Shown: positions 8,536 to 18,800 of the stretch, in pieces
How the letters are laid out: every line of letters starts with the position of its first letter
How positions within the stretch are numbered: the stretch's first letter is position 1
Origin: JBCFBK01 sp038562555
Lineage (GTDB): Bacteria; Bacteroidota; Bacteroidia; Bacteroidales; Prolixibacteraceae
Reading direction: 5' to 3'
DNA: 64,000 bases
Assembly: GCA_038562555.1 (NCBI GenBank)
Contig: JBCFBK010000002.1
Coordinates: forward strand, 62,001 to 126,000
Notes under the pieces: generated by a model
Database searches by the model: none
What the model was told of the DNA's origin: nothing
What the model saw: the letters and a program-made list of their open reading frames with translations, nothing else
Translations under genes and position numbers: made by a program

Positions 8536-10689
8536 GTCCTTCTCACTGCCAATGATTAACTTTTTGCCTTGCATCAGTTCTTTATGCGAAACAAAATAGC
8601 CATTTATTTTGCGCTTATCCAAGCGTATTTGCCGGATTTTAGGACCGGAGCCTGTTTTAAGGATCGAGAAGCTGTGGTTATCGCTGACTTTCATGTCGAC
8701 CCGGTCAAAAAGCGGTACCGAAACCAGGTAGTCGTCATCGGCCGGCGAATACGAATAAAGGCCCATGGCGGCGAAGACATACCACGACGACATTTCACCG
8801 GCATCGTCCATCCCGCATAGCGCAAGCCCGTGTTCACCCATACCATAAAACCTGTCCATGATGCGGTTAAGCAAAACCTGCGACTTTTCCTGCTTTCCGA
8901 CAAAATAATACAAATACGGAAAGCTGTGGTCCGGCTGATTTCCATGGCAATACTGCCCAATGAAGGACGATACGTTGCGTGCGATGTAGTTGCCGTTCCA
9001 TGGGATCGAGAAAAGTGAATCAAGTTTGCTCTCAAATGCCTTTTCATTTGGATACAGTCCGATCAGCCCTTTGGTGTCGTGCGGTGCAAAGAACGACGAT
9101 TGCCAGGCATTGGCTTCGCGGTACATGTACTCGTAATAAGGGTATTGCGGGTTAAAGTTTTTCACCCATTCGCCGTTTTCCAGCCGTCCGCGCATCAGCC
9201 CGGTAGAGGGGTCGAACATATTTTTGTAATTGCCGGTCCGCTTCATCAGCATCCGGAAGCTGGCCGAATCGCCCAGTTCCCTGGCCAGCAATGCCAGGGC
9301 ATAATCATCATAGGCATATTCGAGTGTTTTTGTCACGCCGGCTTTTGCCTTGGTTTCGACATGCGGATGCTCGACCATCGGATCAGAAATATAGCCTTTT
9401 CCCATGTACTCCTTTATAAAAGGCCTTGTTCCTCCTTCAACTGTTGCATTTCTCAGCAACAGGTTATAGGCGCTTTTCACGTCGTAATTACGAATCCCTC
9501 TCAGGTACGAGCCGGTAATAAAGGCGGCTGCATGATCGCCGTGAAAGAAGGTCGGCATAAAGCCTGTTTTTTCACCCCGGTCAGTCATCGAACTGATCAC
9601 ATCGGCTGTGACTTCCGGTTCCAGCATGGAAAGGAGCACGAGCTTGTTCCGGTAAGTATCCCAGAGTGACGGGATTTCATAGTACCGGAAGTCCTTTTTT
9701 ACGACCTGTCCGCTTTCGTCGGTGAATTCGCCGTTGCAGTCGCTCCGGAGCGCCGGCCACTGAAATGTCCGGTAAAGGCTGGAGTAAAACAGCTGCTTTT
9801 GGCGTTCAGTTCCACCCTCCACCCGAATCTTTGCCAGCAGGTTTTCCCAAACGGCCGATGCTTCAGTCCTAACCTGTTCAAATTCTTTTCCGATTAGCTC
9901 TTTTTCCAGGTTTGCGCGGGCATTTTCATTGCTGACAAACGAAAGGGCGATTTTTAAATCGAGGACTTTCGCAGATCCGCCAAATCGAATCAGCCGGATT
10001 TCCTTTTTCCCCTCGCCTGTCGACTCTATTTTTTCGATGGGCTGACTGGTTATGGCATAAAAGAAAACCTTGTTGCCGGTGTTTTGATAGCCTTGAAAAG
10101 CATTTGGCCCCACCTGTTCCAGTTTCCAGTCGCGCACCCGTTCGTTCGAAACGGCCAGGTTCAGCACCAGCTTTTTATCGTGTGCAGCCGGATAGGTATA
10201 GCGATGATAGCCACACCTCAATGTTGTGGTCAGTTCGGCATTGATCCCGTAACGTTGAAGCAAAACCTGGTAATATCCGGGACCGGCTTCCTCTTCCCGG
10301 TGACTAAAGGCAGAACCAAAATCACCAGCCGTGATGGTGCCGGTTACCGGCAGAACCGGAATGTGGCATAAATTCCAGTGTCCTTTGTTGGTATGGGTAA
10401 AGGCATAAATCACCGTATCTTCATACTCATAGCCTGCCCCGCTACCGAATTCGGTAATGGGACTGAGCTGGACCATGGCGTTGGGCAAAGTCGCTCCCGG
10501 GTAGGTGAGTCCGGCCCATACCCGCCAGTTCAGAGGCGGCTTATAACCAATGTAAGCACTGTCAAGAAGCGGTGCCGTCCCCAGAAAGGGATTAACATAA
10601 GCCGTCAGCTTTTGTGCCGGAAGGATGCCGGTACAAAACAGACAACATGCCAATAAACCAATTTTTTGTGCCAAGCCAGTTTTTCTCAT
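8515..10689 (-). CDS. GH92 alpha-mannosidase
   Basis: Calcium-dependent inverting exo-alpha-mannosidase, acting in the periplasm or at the surface. The 724 residues include an N-terminal signal peptide (cut near LPAQ, residue 26), a beta-sandwich domain and an (alpha/alpha)6 barrel. Visible GH92 blocks are YVNPFLGTAPLLDS, GATLPNAMVQLSP, the catalytic-domain region FMPTFFHGDHAAAFITGSYLRG, and GMDDAGEMSSWYVFAAMGLY (about 640-660), which is strongly diagnostic. The gene lies between GH125 and GH76 on the same strand. GH92 enzymes cleave alpha-1,2, -1,3, -1,4 or -1,6 linkages; which one cannot be read from sequence here. The C-terminal residues derive from a microrepeat. Confidence 0.92.
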   Translation of the reverse strand: MRKTGLAQKIGLLACCLFCTGILPAQKLTAYVNPFLGTAPLLDSAYIGYKPPLNWRVWAGLTYPGATLPNAMVQLSPITEFGSGAGYEYEDTVIYAFTHTNKGHWNLCHIPVLPVTGTITAGDFGSAFSHREEEAGPGYYQVLLQRYGINAELTTTLRCGYHRYTYPAAHDKKLVLNLAVSNERVRDWKLEQVGPNAFQGYQNTGNKVFFYAITSQPIEKIESTGEGKKEIRLIRFGGSAKVLDLKIALSFVSNENARANLEKELIGKEFEQVRTEASAVWENLLAKIRVEGGTERQKQLFYSSLYRTFQWPALRSDCNGEFTDESGQVVKKDFRYYEIPSLWDTYRNKLVLLSMLEPEVTADVISSMTDRGEKTGFMPTFFHGDHAAAFITGSYLRGIRNYDVKSAYNLLLRNATVEGGTRPFIKEYMGKGYISDPMVEHPHVETKAKAGVTKTLEYAYDDYALALLARELGDSASFRMLMKRTGNYKNMFDPSTGLMRGRLENGEWVKNFNPQYPYYEYMYREANAWQSSFFAPHDTKGLIGLYPNEKAFESKLDSLFSIPWNGNYIARNVSSFIGQYCHGNQPDHSFPYLYYFVGKQEKSQVLLNRIMDRFYGMGEHGLALCGMDDAGEMSSWYVFAAMGLYSYSPADDDYLVSVPLFDRVDMKVSDNHSFSILKTGSGPKIRQIRLDKRKINGYFVSHKELMQGKKLIIGSEKDGNKVTR

Positions 10690-10696
10690 AATGTTT

Positions 10697-11824
10697 TTAT
10701 TCCATGAAGCCTTCTTTCGTTAAAACAGCGGCTGCCTCAATAAGCATACATCCGCTGAGTTGCTCGGTCAATCCGGTGACAGACCCGGGTTTGACACTCC
10801 AGTCGGGACCAAACAGAACAGCAGGCTGCGTTGTTCCCTTTGTCCACAAGGTTTCCGCGTTGTACCGGATAAACTGAATATACCGTTTCCTTGCCGAGGT
10901 ATCCAGGCGGTCCTGCCGGATCAGGTCGGTAAAATAACGAATAAAAATGCCTTTAAAAAGACCACCATCGCCTGTTCCTTCGCTTTTAAGGACCGAATTG
11001 TTCGCCAGACTGCTTGTGGTATAGTCGGCCGCCAAAACAGCATCGTTAAGATAAGACTTTTCGTTGAAAATCTTGTAGAGCTCGACCGCTGAACCAATGA
11101 ACGTTCCCTGGTTGTAGGTAAACACCCAGTCTTTTTTGATCTCCCCGGTTTCGCTGTTGATGTTGTCGTAGACCATCCCGTTATTGGCATTAAACAAGGT
11201 TGACTTTTCCCAGTTATAAATCTTCACCGCCCATTCTTTATACGTTTCATCTCCAAACTCCTGGTACAGGCGGGCAGCGAGGATACAGGCCGGACCGTTG
11301 GAGCAGGCATTTTTGCTGTATTCCATCCCCTTTTTCCAGGTGATGCCGCCTCCGGCATTTGTATTCCAACCCGTTTTGATGTACTCCCACAGTTGCAGGG
11401 CCGCCTCTTTAAATTTAACGTCGCCGGTTGCCTGGTAAACGCGGAGAATGGCCAGTGCGTTCCACTCCATGTCATCGTAAAATTCATTTTCGAAGGTATT
11501 GCCGTTCCGGGCTTTTACACCCGCAAACCACTGGTCGAAATAAGCTTTGTAGCGGTCATCATTCGTTCGCAGCCAGGCGTCGGTGATGACGTCGAGCGCA
11601 TGGGCCTGCGGCCAGTAATTCCAGTTTGCACTTCCGTTGTTGTCGTAGTTGAACCATTTCTGTTCCGCATTCCAGAATGAATTGGCTAAAGACATACTGC
11701 TGCCGTCGGCTGCTTTGTTCCAGTCTATTTTGTCTTCTTCCGGTACCGGGTCGTTCGTATCGTCTTCGCCGCATGACAGGAGCAATGCGGGGAACAGTAA
11801 TGCCATGTAAAGCCATTTCTTCAT
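10697..11824 (-). CDS. GH76 endo-alpha-1,6-mannanase, lipoprotein
   Basis: Endo-acting enzyme that cuts the alpha-1,6-mannan backbone, as of fungal cell walls. The start is set at 11824 (MKKWLYMALLFPALLLSCGEDD), giving 375 residues. The upstream frame to 11872 adds 16 residues that would precede a perfect lipoprotein signal and is rejected. The lipobox LLLSC indicates lipid anchoring after about residue 17. The GH76 catalytic pair of adjacent aspartates is seen in EFYDDMEWNALAILRVY. It lies 7 nt upstream of the GH92 gene, so the two are in one transcript. A surface position would fit initial cutting before SusCD uptake. Confidence 0.88.
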   Translation of the reverse strand: MKKWLYMALLFPALLLSCGEDDTNDPVPEEDKIDWNKAADGSSMSLANSFWNAEQKWFNYDNNGSANWNYWPQAHALDVITDAWLRTNDDRYKAYFDQWFAGVKARNGNTFENEFYDDMEWNALAILRVYQATGDVKFKEAALQLWEYIKTGWNTNAGGGITWKKGMEYSKNACSNGPACILAARLYQEFGDETYKEWAVKIYNWEKSTLFNANNGMVYDNINSETGEIKKDWVFTYNQGTFIGSAVELYKIFNEKSYLNDAVLAADYTTSSLANNSVLKSEGTGDGGLFKGIFIRYFTDLIRQDRLDTSARKRYIQFIRYNAETLWTKGTTQPAVLFGPDWSVKPGSVTGLTEQLSGCMLIEAAAVLTKEGFME

Positions 11825-11903
11825 AGGTGTTGTTTTTCCGTTATTATTTATAACAGCGGGAGCGGCTGTCATGGCCGACTCCCTGCTGTATTTTAATATT
11901 TAC

Positions 11904-13046
11904 TTATTTCGTTATCGAATGCGTATACGGCTTGTCGGCCTGTAAATATATCGTATAATCGGCCGGAACGCTGTCAAAATCGCCCATGAGTTTCCATTTA
12001 TTATCCCATTGGGTAACCGCGGTTATTAAGCGGAGATAATAATAGGATTCCGGACTGGTTGGCGTAGGCCTCGAATCGGTCCCGTTCAGCGTTCCCCATT
12101 CGAGTTCCTTCTCCGGATCTGCACCTGCATTTTCTTTGATGAACATCCGGAACTTATACCGTTCGTCCCTGCCCCAGCCTTCCTGCTTGAAGGTCACCGT
12201 CTGGTTTTCGGCGCGGAACACGCCGTTCCCGACATACGGAAGGTCGAAGAGGATTTTTCCTTCGGGACTGAAGTAGAAACTAACCCTTGTTACCAAAGCG
12301 TACGTGGCAGCGCCTGTATTAAAATCGAGCGTGATCCGGTAAACGCCGGTCGTTGCAGCAGTGGTTGTCCCTCCTTCTTTGATGATGCCGCCGGCAGTAT
12401 GAAATACCCGCGGAGTCCCGGTAAGGCCATCTGTAAAATGAATGGGCTGGCCGGCCGTTAAGCGGGTATACGCTTCAAATTCGCCTCCGGCTACTGCTTT
12501 CATTTTTCGGGCCTTTGAAAGATCATCGCCACCTTCAGATCCAGGACCTGTCACATAAACATCGACCGGCAGATCGGCAAAACCAGCCAGCCGTGTAACG
12601 GTAATATTGCGGGCTTCTGCTGCCTTCATCGCCTGAAGTCCTTTTGAAGAAAAAACGGTCCATTTAAATGTTCCGGTTTCTGACGATTTAATGCCCATCA
12701 TTCCGGCGATCTTATTCAATTGTTTGTGCGTGATCGTCGCATTATTGTACAGTCCGTTATTATCGGCGGCCGTGACATAAACGGGGTTCGAAAAGTCACC
12801 GTCTGCTTTATCAAAAGCAATCTGGTAGACCGCCGTACCGCTTTCTTCAACGCCGGCGTATTCCCACTCAAAGTAGGTGGAAGCGCCGACCGTCGGCTCC
12901 AGAGCCAGTTGTTTTCCATCGAGTGGCTCAACCAGGGCATTGACTGCCGCCAGCCTGGTATCGGTATCGCCTCCTTCATCCTCGCACGCAGTCAGCGCTA
13001 AAAACAAAGAGGCTATCACTGTTAATCTGATCAGTATCTTTTCCAT
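11904..13046 (-). CDS. SusE/SusF-like outer-membrane lipoprotein (copy 1)
   Basis: Predicted surface lipoprotein that binds glycan for the adjacent SusCD pair. The 380 residues begin with a lipoprotein signal ending LFLALTAC. An N-terminal SusE-type domain follows with the block VEPLDGKQLAL, the aromatic FEWEYA and ITHKQLNKIA. Two beta-rich starch-binding-like domains fill the C-terminal half (DVYVTGPGSEGGDD, VDLSKARKM-like repeats, YYYLRLITAVTQW). It is clearly paralogous to the gene immediately upstream, with matching order of N-terminal blocks. No catalytic motif is visible. Confidence 0.8.
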   Translation of the reverse strand: MEKILIRLTVIASLFLALTACEDEGGDTDTRLAAVNALVEPLDGKQLALEPTVGASTYFEWEYAGVEESGTAVYQIAFDKADGDFSNPVYVTAADNNGLYNNATITHKQLNKIAGMMGIKSSETGTFKWTVFSSKGLQAMKAAEARNITVTRLAGFADLPVDVYVTGPGSEGGDDLSKARKMKAVAGGEFEAYTRLTAGQPIHFTDGLTGTPRVFHTAGGIIKEGGTTTAATTGVYRITLDFNTGAATYALVTRVSFYFSPEGKILFDLPYVGNGVFRAENQTVTFKQEGWGRDERYKFRMFIKENAGADPEKELEWGTLNGTDSRPTPTSPESYYYLRLITAVTQWDNKWKLMGDFDSVPADYTIYLQADKPYTHSITK

Positions 13047-13053
13047 GTTCAGC

Positions 13054-14178
13054 TTATTTAATTACCAAATTATGCGTGTAAGGTCCTCCGGCATTCAGGG
13101 AGAATGTAAAGTCGTATGTCTTGCCACTCCATCCGTCAGTTGCCGGATTTTTCCAGATCTGATTGTCCGTCCACTGCTGCACATTCGTTTTCTCCACCAT
13201 ATAATAATACGCCTCATTACCGGTTGGTTTGCTGTCGTTGCTGGCAGCCCTCCATTCGGTTTCTCCTGTCGGACTTTCCATTCTGAATTTGTACCGGTCG
13301 TCGGTATTATCATTGCCGCTCAGGCCGGTAATAGCATGGCCGGTAAGTTCCCATACGCCATTTGCTTTATAGGGCAGCTCAATTTTCATTTGCGACCAGT
13401 TCAGGAACAAGCTGACTTTGGTAACTTCTTTTGTGGTGAACGATCCGATATTGAAGTCAAGATAGTATTTGTAAACTCCTGTTTTTGAAACAGACGAGGT
13501 TCCTCCTGTCACAATCTTTTCGCCTGACAAGGAGAATTCGAGCGGAGTGCCGCTTGTTGCGCTGACAAACTTAAAGCTTTCTCCTGCAGTCAGCCTGGTA
13601 TAGATCTCAAACTCACCATCCGCGAGTTTTTTCATAACAAGCGCTCTAGAGAGGTCATCGCCGCTTTCTGTTGCCTTTCCTGTAATGTACAGGTTATCCG
13701 GAATATCGGCCAGTCCGGACAGTCGGGTTAAGGTAAGGGTTCGTTCCTGTTCGGCTTTCACCGGATTGATCCCTTTTGATGAAAAAACGGTCCATTTCAA
13801 TGTACCTTGCTGTGCCGATTCGATCCCTGCCAGTGCAGCGATCTTGTTCAGTTGTTTATGTGTAATCGTGGCATGATTGCTTCCTCCGTTATTATCGGCC
13901 GCCATGATCAAAAGAGGATCGGAAAAATCACCGTCGGCTTTATCGAAGACAACTTCATACAGGGCCATTCCACTGTCTTCGGCCCGGGCCGGCTCCCATT
14001 CAAAATACAGCGTCGCCGAAGCCGATGCCTGCAGCACAATCGCCTTGCCGTTATCAGGTTCGTAAAGCGCACTCACCGCCGTTACATTCATATCCCTCAT
14101 TTCACCGTCGTCGCTACAGGCGAATAAGGCAAAAATCAGGGAATATACGATTAACTGTCTGATTATTATTTTTTCCAT
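13054..14178 (-). CDS. SusE/SusF-like outer-membrane lipoprotein (copy 2)
   Basis: Second SusE-type lipoprotein, 374 residues when started at 14178 (MEKIIIRQLIVYSLIFALFAC), where a lipoprotein signal follows directly. The frame upstream to 14223 overlaps the SusD stop and is not used. The N-terminal domain (LYEPDNGKAIVL, FEWEPA, ITHKQLNKIAAL, LKWTVFSSKGI) closely matches the downstream paralog, while the C-terminal glycan-binding region has diverged more. Tandem SusE/F pairs are common in PULs, where they bind different parts of one glycan (known). Glycan specificity cannot be read from the sequence. Confidence 0.8.
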   Translation of the reverse strand: MEKIIIRQLIVYSLIFALFACSDDGEMRDMNVTAVSALYEPDNGKAIVLQASASATLYFEWEPARAEDSGMALYEVVFDKADGDFSDPLLIMAADNNGGSNHATITHKQLNKIAALAGIESAQQGTLKWTVFSSKGINPVKAEQERTLTLTRLSGLADIPDNLYITGKATESGDDLSRALVMKKLADGEFEIYTRLTAGESFKFVSATSGTPLEFSLSGEKIVTGGTSSVSKTGVYKYYLDFNIGSFTTKEVTKVSLFLNWSQMKIELPYKANGVWELTGHAITGLSGNDNTDDRYKFRMESPTGETEWRAASNDSKPTGNEAYYYMVEKTNVQQWTDNQIWKNPATDGWSGKTYDFTFSLNAGGPYTHNLVIK

Positions 14179-14219
14179 GTTTAGCTTGTTTATGCTGTTT
14201 TGAGACTCAAATCCGATCA

Positions 14220-15839
14220 TCAATAGCCGGGATTTTGAGTCAGATTCTTATTAATATCCCGTTGCGACTGGGGAATGGCAAACAGGTAATCACGGTCTTT
14301 ATTAAATTTCCGCTGATCCAGTTGAATGTACTGGGTATTACCGGCAGCAAACTTTGCTCCGTGCGGATTACCGTTCATGACCGTTTCGATTGTTTTCCAC
14401 CGGCGGATGTCAAAAATCCGCAGGCCTTCGATGGCCAGTTCACAACGCCGTTCGCGGCGGATAATCTGCTGAAGGTCCGATCCCGGATAATTTAACGCCG
14501 TGGCGTCGGTAAAACCTGCCCGTGCACGAATCGGCCGGATCGTTTCGTTCCAGATGTCTTCGTTCATTTGGCCCAATTCGTTTTTTGCCTCCGCATACAT
14601 CAGCAGCACATCGGCATAGCGCATCAGGATCAGGTTTAAGCCTGCTTCCATACCAAGGGGTGCGGTGGGATCGAAATATTTTCGCAGGTAGTACCCGGTT
14701 CCCGTCGAGTTCTGTCCGGGGCCGGCATATTCATCGAGGTTCGACGCGCCTGCCGCATCGGAAGAGCCAGGTTTGATATAGATGGTCGAGCTTGCTCCGT
14801 CACCTTTTTTCCACTGGTAGCCGTGGTAAACGATTGTGGCGCCGAAACGCGGATCGCGGTTGACATACGGATTATCTTCACTGTACTCCGAACCTGCATC
14901 GTTAATACCCTTGCCGTTCTTCATGATATAATCGTTGACCAGTTCCTGCGTGGGAGCAAAAGCATTGATACGTCCGCCAACAGAGATGGGAATAGCATCG
15001 TAAAACTGGCTCCATGTCCGGTGGGTCAACACGTATCCCAGATCGAGGATCACTTCGTTGTTGTATTCATTCTCAGGAAGGAAAAGGCCGGAATAACTTG
15101 AAAACAGTTCATACTGTCCGTAGGTTCCGTCCATGATCTTTTCGCAAACCGAAGCCACATTAGCCCAGTCGTTTTCATACAGGTAGGTCCGGGCCAGCAG
15201 CATCATAGCGGCTCCCTTTGTAATCCGTCCGAGATCGGAGGCGGCATACCCACCTTTGGCCGGTAGGATGTCGGCGATTTCATTCAGTTCTTCTCTCACA
15301 AAGGCGATCACCTCCGCTTTGGGACTGCGGGGAATGCTGTTGGCTTCCTGCTGGGTCAGACCATAATCGAACAAGGGAACATCACCGTAATGGTTTGCCA
15401 GACGGAAGAACAGGAAAGCGCGGATAAAGCGGGCCTCCGCTTTCATTCTGGCTTTCAGCGTTTCATCCATATCGGGCACCCGGTCAACATTCTCCAGAAA
15501 AGTGTGACAGGTCCGGAGTCCCTCAAAACAGGCCTTCCATTCATTTGCGAAACGCCCCAGGGCCGCATCGGCCTGTCCGGAGGTGATGATCTTTTCATCG
15601 GTATTTCCCCGGCCTTCATAAAGATTGTCGGACAGGCGTTCGTTGGCAAAGAAATAATTGGCGTCGAGCATCTGGCCATAGGCTGTACTCAGAACAGCAG
15701 AAGCCTTTTCGGTCGATGTCCAGTAAGTCAGGTCGGTAAACTGATCGGTTGGTGCCAGATCCAGCTCATTACACGAAGTAAAGAAAGCCAGGAGCACCCA
15801 AACGATTCCTATGCGGTATACTTTTATTTTTTTTCTCAT
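14220..15839 (-). CDS. SusD/RagB-family glycan-binding lipoprotein (PUL 1)
   Basis: Surface lipoprotein that forms the lid over the SusC transporter and captures oligosaccharides. The 539-residue product has a lipoprotein signal (VLLAFFTSC), then the SusD N-terminal block LDLAPTDQFTDLTYWTS. TPR-like helices include AEARFIRAFLFFRLANHYGDVPL. The C-terminal signature LILMRYADVLLMYAEAKNELGQ is followed by RRERRCELAIEGLRIFDIRRW and the usual end (FAIPQSQRDINKNLTQNPGY). It begins 12 nt after the SusC stop, the standard susC-susD order. Confidence 0.95.
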   Translation of the reverse strand: MRKKIKVYRIGIVWVLLAFFTSCNELDLAPTDQFTDLTYWTSTEKASAVLSTAYGQMLDANYFFANERLSDNLYEGRGNTDEKIITSGQADAALGRFANEWKACFEGLRTCHTFLENVDRVPDMDETLKARMKAEARFIRAFLFFRLANHYGDVPLFDYGLTQQEANSIPRSPKAEVIAFVREELNEIADILPAKGGYAASDLGRITKGAAMMLLARTYLYENDWANVASVCEKIMDGTYGQYELFSSYSGLFLPENEYNNEVILDLGYVLTHRTWSQFYDAIPISVGGRINAFAPTQELVNDYIMKNGKGINDAGSEYSEDNPYVNRDPRFGATIVYHGYQWKKGDGASSTIYIKPGSSDAAGASNLDEYAGPGQNSTGTGYYLRKYFDPTAPLGMEAGLNLILMRYADVLLMYAEAKNELGQMNEDIWNETIRPIRARAGFTDATALNYPGSDLQQIIRRERRCELAIEGLRIFDIRRWKTIETVMNGNPHGAKFAAGNTQYIQLDQRKFNKDRDYLFAIPQSQRDINKNLTQNPGY

Positions 15840-15851
15840 GGTATGCTTGTA

Positions 15852-18800
15852 TTAAAATTCCACTTCCAGTCCAAATCCATAATAGACCAATGTCGGGTAA
15901 TTTCGGGCACTGTTCGCTCCGACCCCTTCTATGCCGCCCATGTTATTTCCGAATTCAGAAGATTCCGGGTCAATAAACGAATTTTTCGATAAAGTCAGCA
16001 GGTTTTGGGCATTCAGGCTGGCACGCAACTTTTGAACGCCGAACCTGGAAGTTACCTGTTTCGGCAAGGTATATCCCAACTGGATATTCTTTACCCGAAG
16101 GTAAGCCCCGTCGAGCAGGTAAATGTCGGTACCGGCTTTCCCCCAGTTGTTCGCAGACGAAGGTGAACTCGGTGCAACCAGGCGCGGCCAGCGGGCATCG
16201 GGATTGGTGGGTGTCCAGAAATCGAGCTGATGCTGGTAAATCGCGTAAGAATAATTGGAATGGAAAGGCTCGATCAACTCACCCCGGATATACATATCCC
16301 GTTTCCCGACTCCCTGCAGAATGAAACCAAAATCGAAGCCCTTATACGAGACATCATAGGTGAAACCAAAGGTGTACCGGGGGAAAGCATTTCCCAGGAC
16401 TACGCGGTCTTTATCGTCAATGACATCGTCGGTATTCATGTTCTTGTATTTCACATCACCCGGCTGAACCGAGGCTCCCACAGGCAATGCGCTGCCGGCA
16501 ATTTCATCGAAACTCTGAAAATATCCGTCGGTTTTGTACCCGTAATAAGAACCCAACGCTTCGCCTTCGCGGATCAGCTTATATAACTGGTCGTTCTGGT
16601 CGATCCGTTCTTTCCCGCCGAAGTCGGTGATCTCATTTTGCGAGTCAGCCACATTCAGGCTGAACCGGTGTCCAAAATCGCCCGACTTCAACTGGTAGCT
16701 GAGGGTTGCTTCCCATCCCCGGTTCCGCATTTTACCGGCATTTTCCTTAGCAGCGGCGCTTCCGAAAATGGTCGACACTTCGGGCGACAGCAGGATATCG
16801 ATGGTTTCCTTGTTGAAATAATCCAGCGAAGCGGAAAGGCTGTTGTCAAAAAATGTGGCATCGGCCCCGATATTCAGGTTGGCCGATTTTTCCCAGGTCA
16901 GGTAGGGATTACCGAATGTAAATTCAACCCCCGGCACCGGCTGGTTGTTGAATGCGTAATTATTCTGTTTCATCTTATAGACCGTCTGATAAGAATAATT
17001 CGGTACATTTTGATTTCCCAGGATACCGTAGGAGGCGCGTAATTTCAGGTCGCCCACGCTCGAACTATAGTCCTGCATAAACGATTCCGAAGAAATTCTC
17101 CATGCCGCTGAAACTGACGGAAAGAAACCCCAGCGTTCATCTTTGGCAAATTTCGAAGAGCCGTCGTAACGGAAGGTGGCATCGATGTAATATTTGTCCA
17201 TATAGCTGTATCCCGCCCGGCCGAAAGCAGAGGTGATGCTGGTTTCATCGGTGTCACCGTTACTGTTCTTATTGTCTTTATTTTGGATGGCATCGTCTGT
17301 TGTGGGAAGCCCCAAATCGGGATCGGTATATTCCCAGGCGATGCGGCTTGCCTTAAAGGTATAAGACTCATTTGAAGCGCCCAATAAGCCGGTCACATGA
17401 TGAACCGAATTGAATGTACGGTCAAAATCCAGCAGAAACTGCGTACTGAGAGTGTACTTTTTATTGTTGTAGTCTTCCGTCATGGTTTTGGGATGAATGT
17501 ACGAAACGGGGGTCGTCAGGTCGGCTGACGAGTATAGCGGCACTTTCAGATCCCGGCGGAACCGGTGGTGCTGCGTCAGGTCAAAGCCTACCAGACCTTT
17601 CGCTTTCAGTCCTTCGATAATACGGAAATCGAGCCCCAAACTGCCAATAAAATTATCTTCGTCTTTCTTTTCGTAGCCTCCGTCTTTCAGGTAGGCCATC
17701 GTGTTATCGTCGCCGATCACGTCGTTGATCAGCCATTTGCCGTCCTGTTGAAACTTGTAGTAATAATACGGCGGGATACGCGATGAGTTGATAATGGTAT
17801 TACCCGTCCCACCTGCCACCGTGCGGTCGTTCCGTTTGGTATAAGCCATAAATGAGGTCAGTTTGAACCGGCCGTATTCGGTTGTCTGGTTGGAACGGAA
17901 GTTGTAGCGTTCCATGCCAAAATTCCCGACAAAATTGCTTTCCTGATCGTAATATCCGGCAGAGATCATGAAGGTGCTGTTCTCGCTTCCGCCCGAAACG
18001 CTCATGTTATAATTTTGCTGGAGCCCTTTCTGCATAATTTCGTTCAGGTACCAGTATTCTTCACCACGGTGATCGTACAAATCGCGGATCTGCGCCGGGG
18101 TATATATCGGGGCATTCCCGATATTGACGTTCGCCTGGTTACGCAGCGTAGCATTTTCCCAGCCTTCAACCGGCTGAAACAAAATATCAGGGTCTTCATA
18201 GCCGACCATGCTGCTGAACCGGACAACCGGCTTTCCTGTCTTACGACCTTGTTTTGTCGTGACCAGAATGACTCCGTTTGCTGAACGCGACCCGTAGATC
18301 GCTGCACTGCCCGCATCCTTCAGTACCGAAATATTTTCGATGTCGTTCGGATTCAGGTTGTTCAATGTACCGGTTCCGGAGATCAGTCCGTCGATCACAA
18401 TCAGCGGATCATTATTACTCATCGTGCTGACACCCCGAACGTTGATATTCATACTGTTGTCGTTCGGGTTCATGCTTTTTTGCTGGATGATCAGGTTGGC
18501 CGAAGCGCCCTGCAGCGCCTGCATGGCATTCGATACCGGCCGGTCCTCGAACACTTCGGTGTTAACCTTGTCAATGGCGCCCGTAATACTTTTTCGCTGG
18601 CGGGTGCCATAGCCGATCGCCACTACTTCTTCCAGACCGATGGTTTCATCTTTGAGCGTCACATTCAGCAGGCTTTTGTCTGCCACGGGAATTTCCCGGG
18701 TGGCCATTCCGATAAAGGAAAAGACCAGCACGGCCTGATCGGGCAAATTGGTAAGCGAATAATTCCCGTCGATGTCGGTAATCGTGCCGGTTGTTGTCCC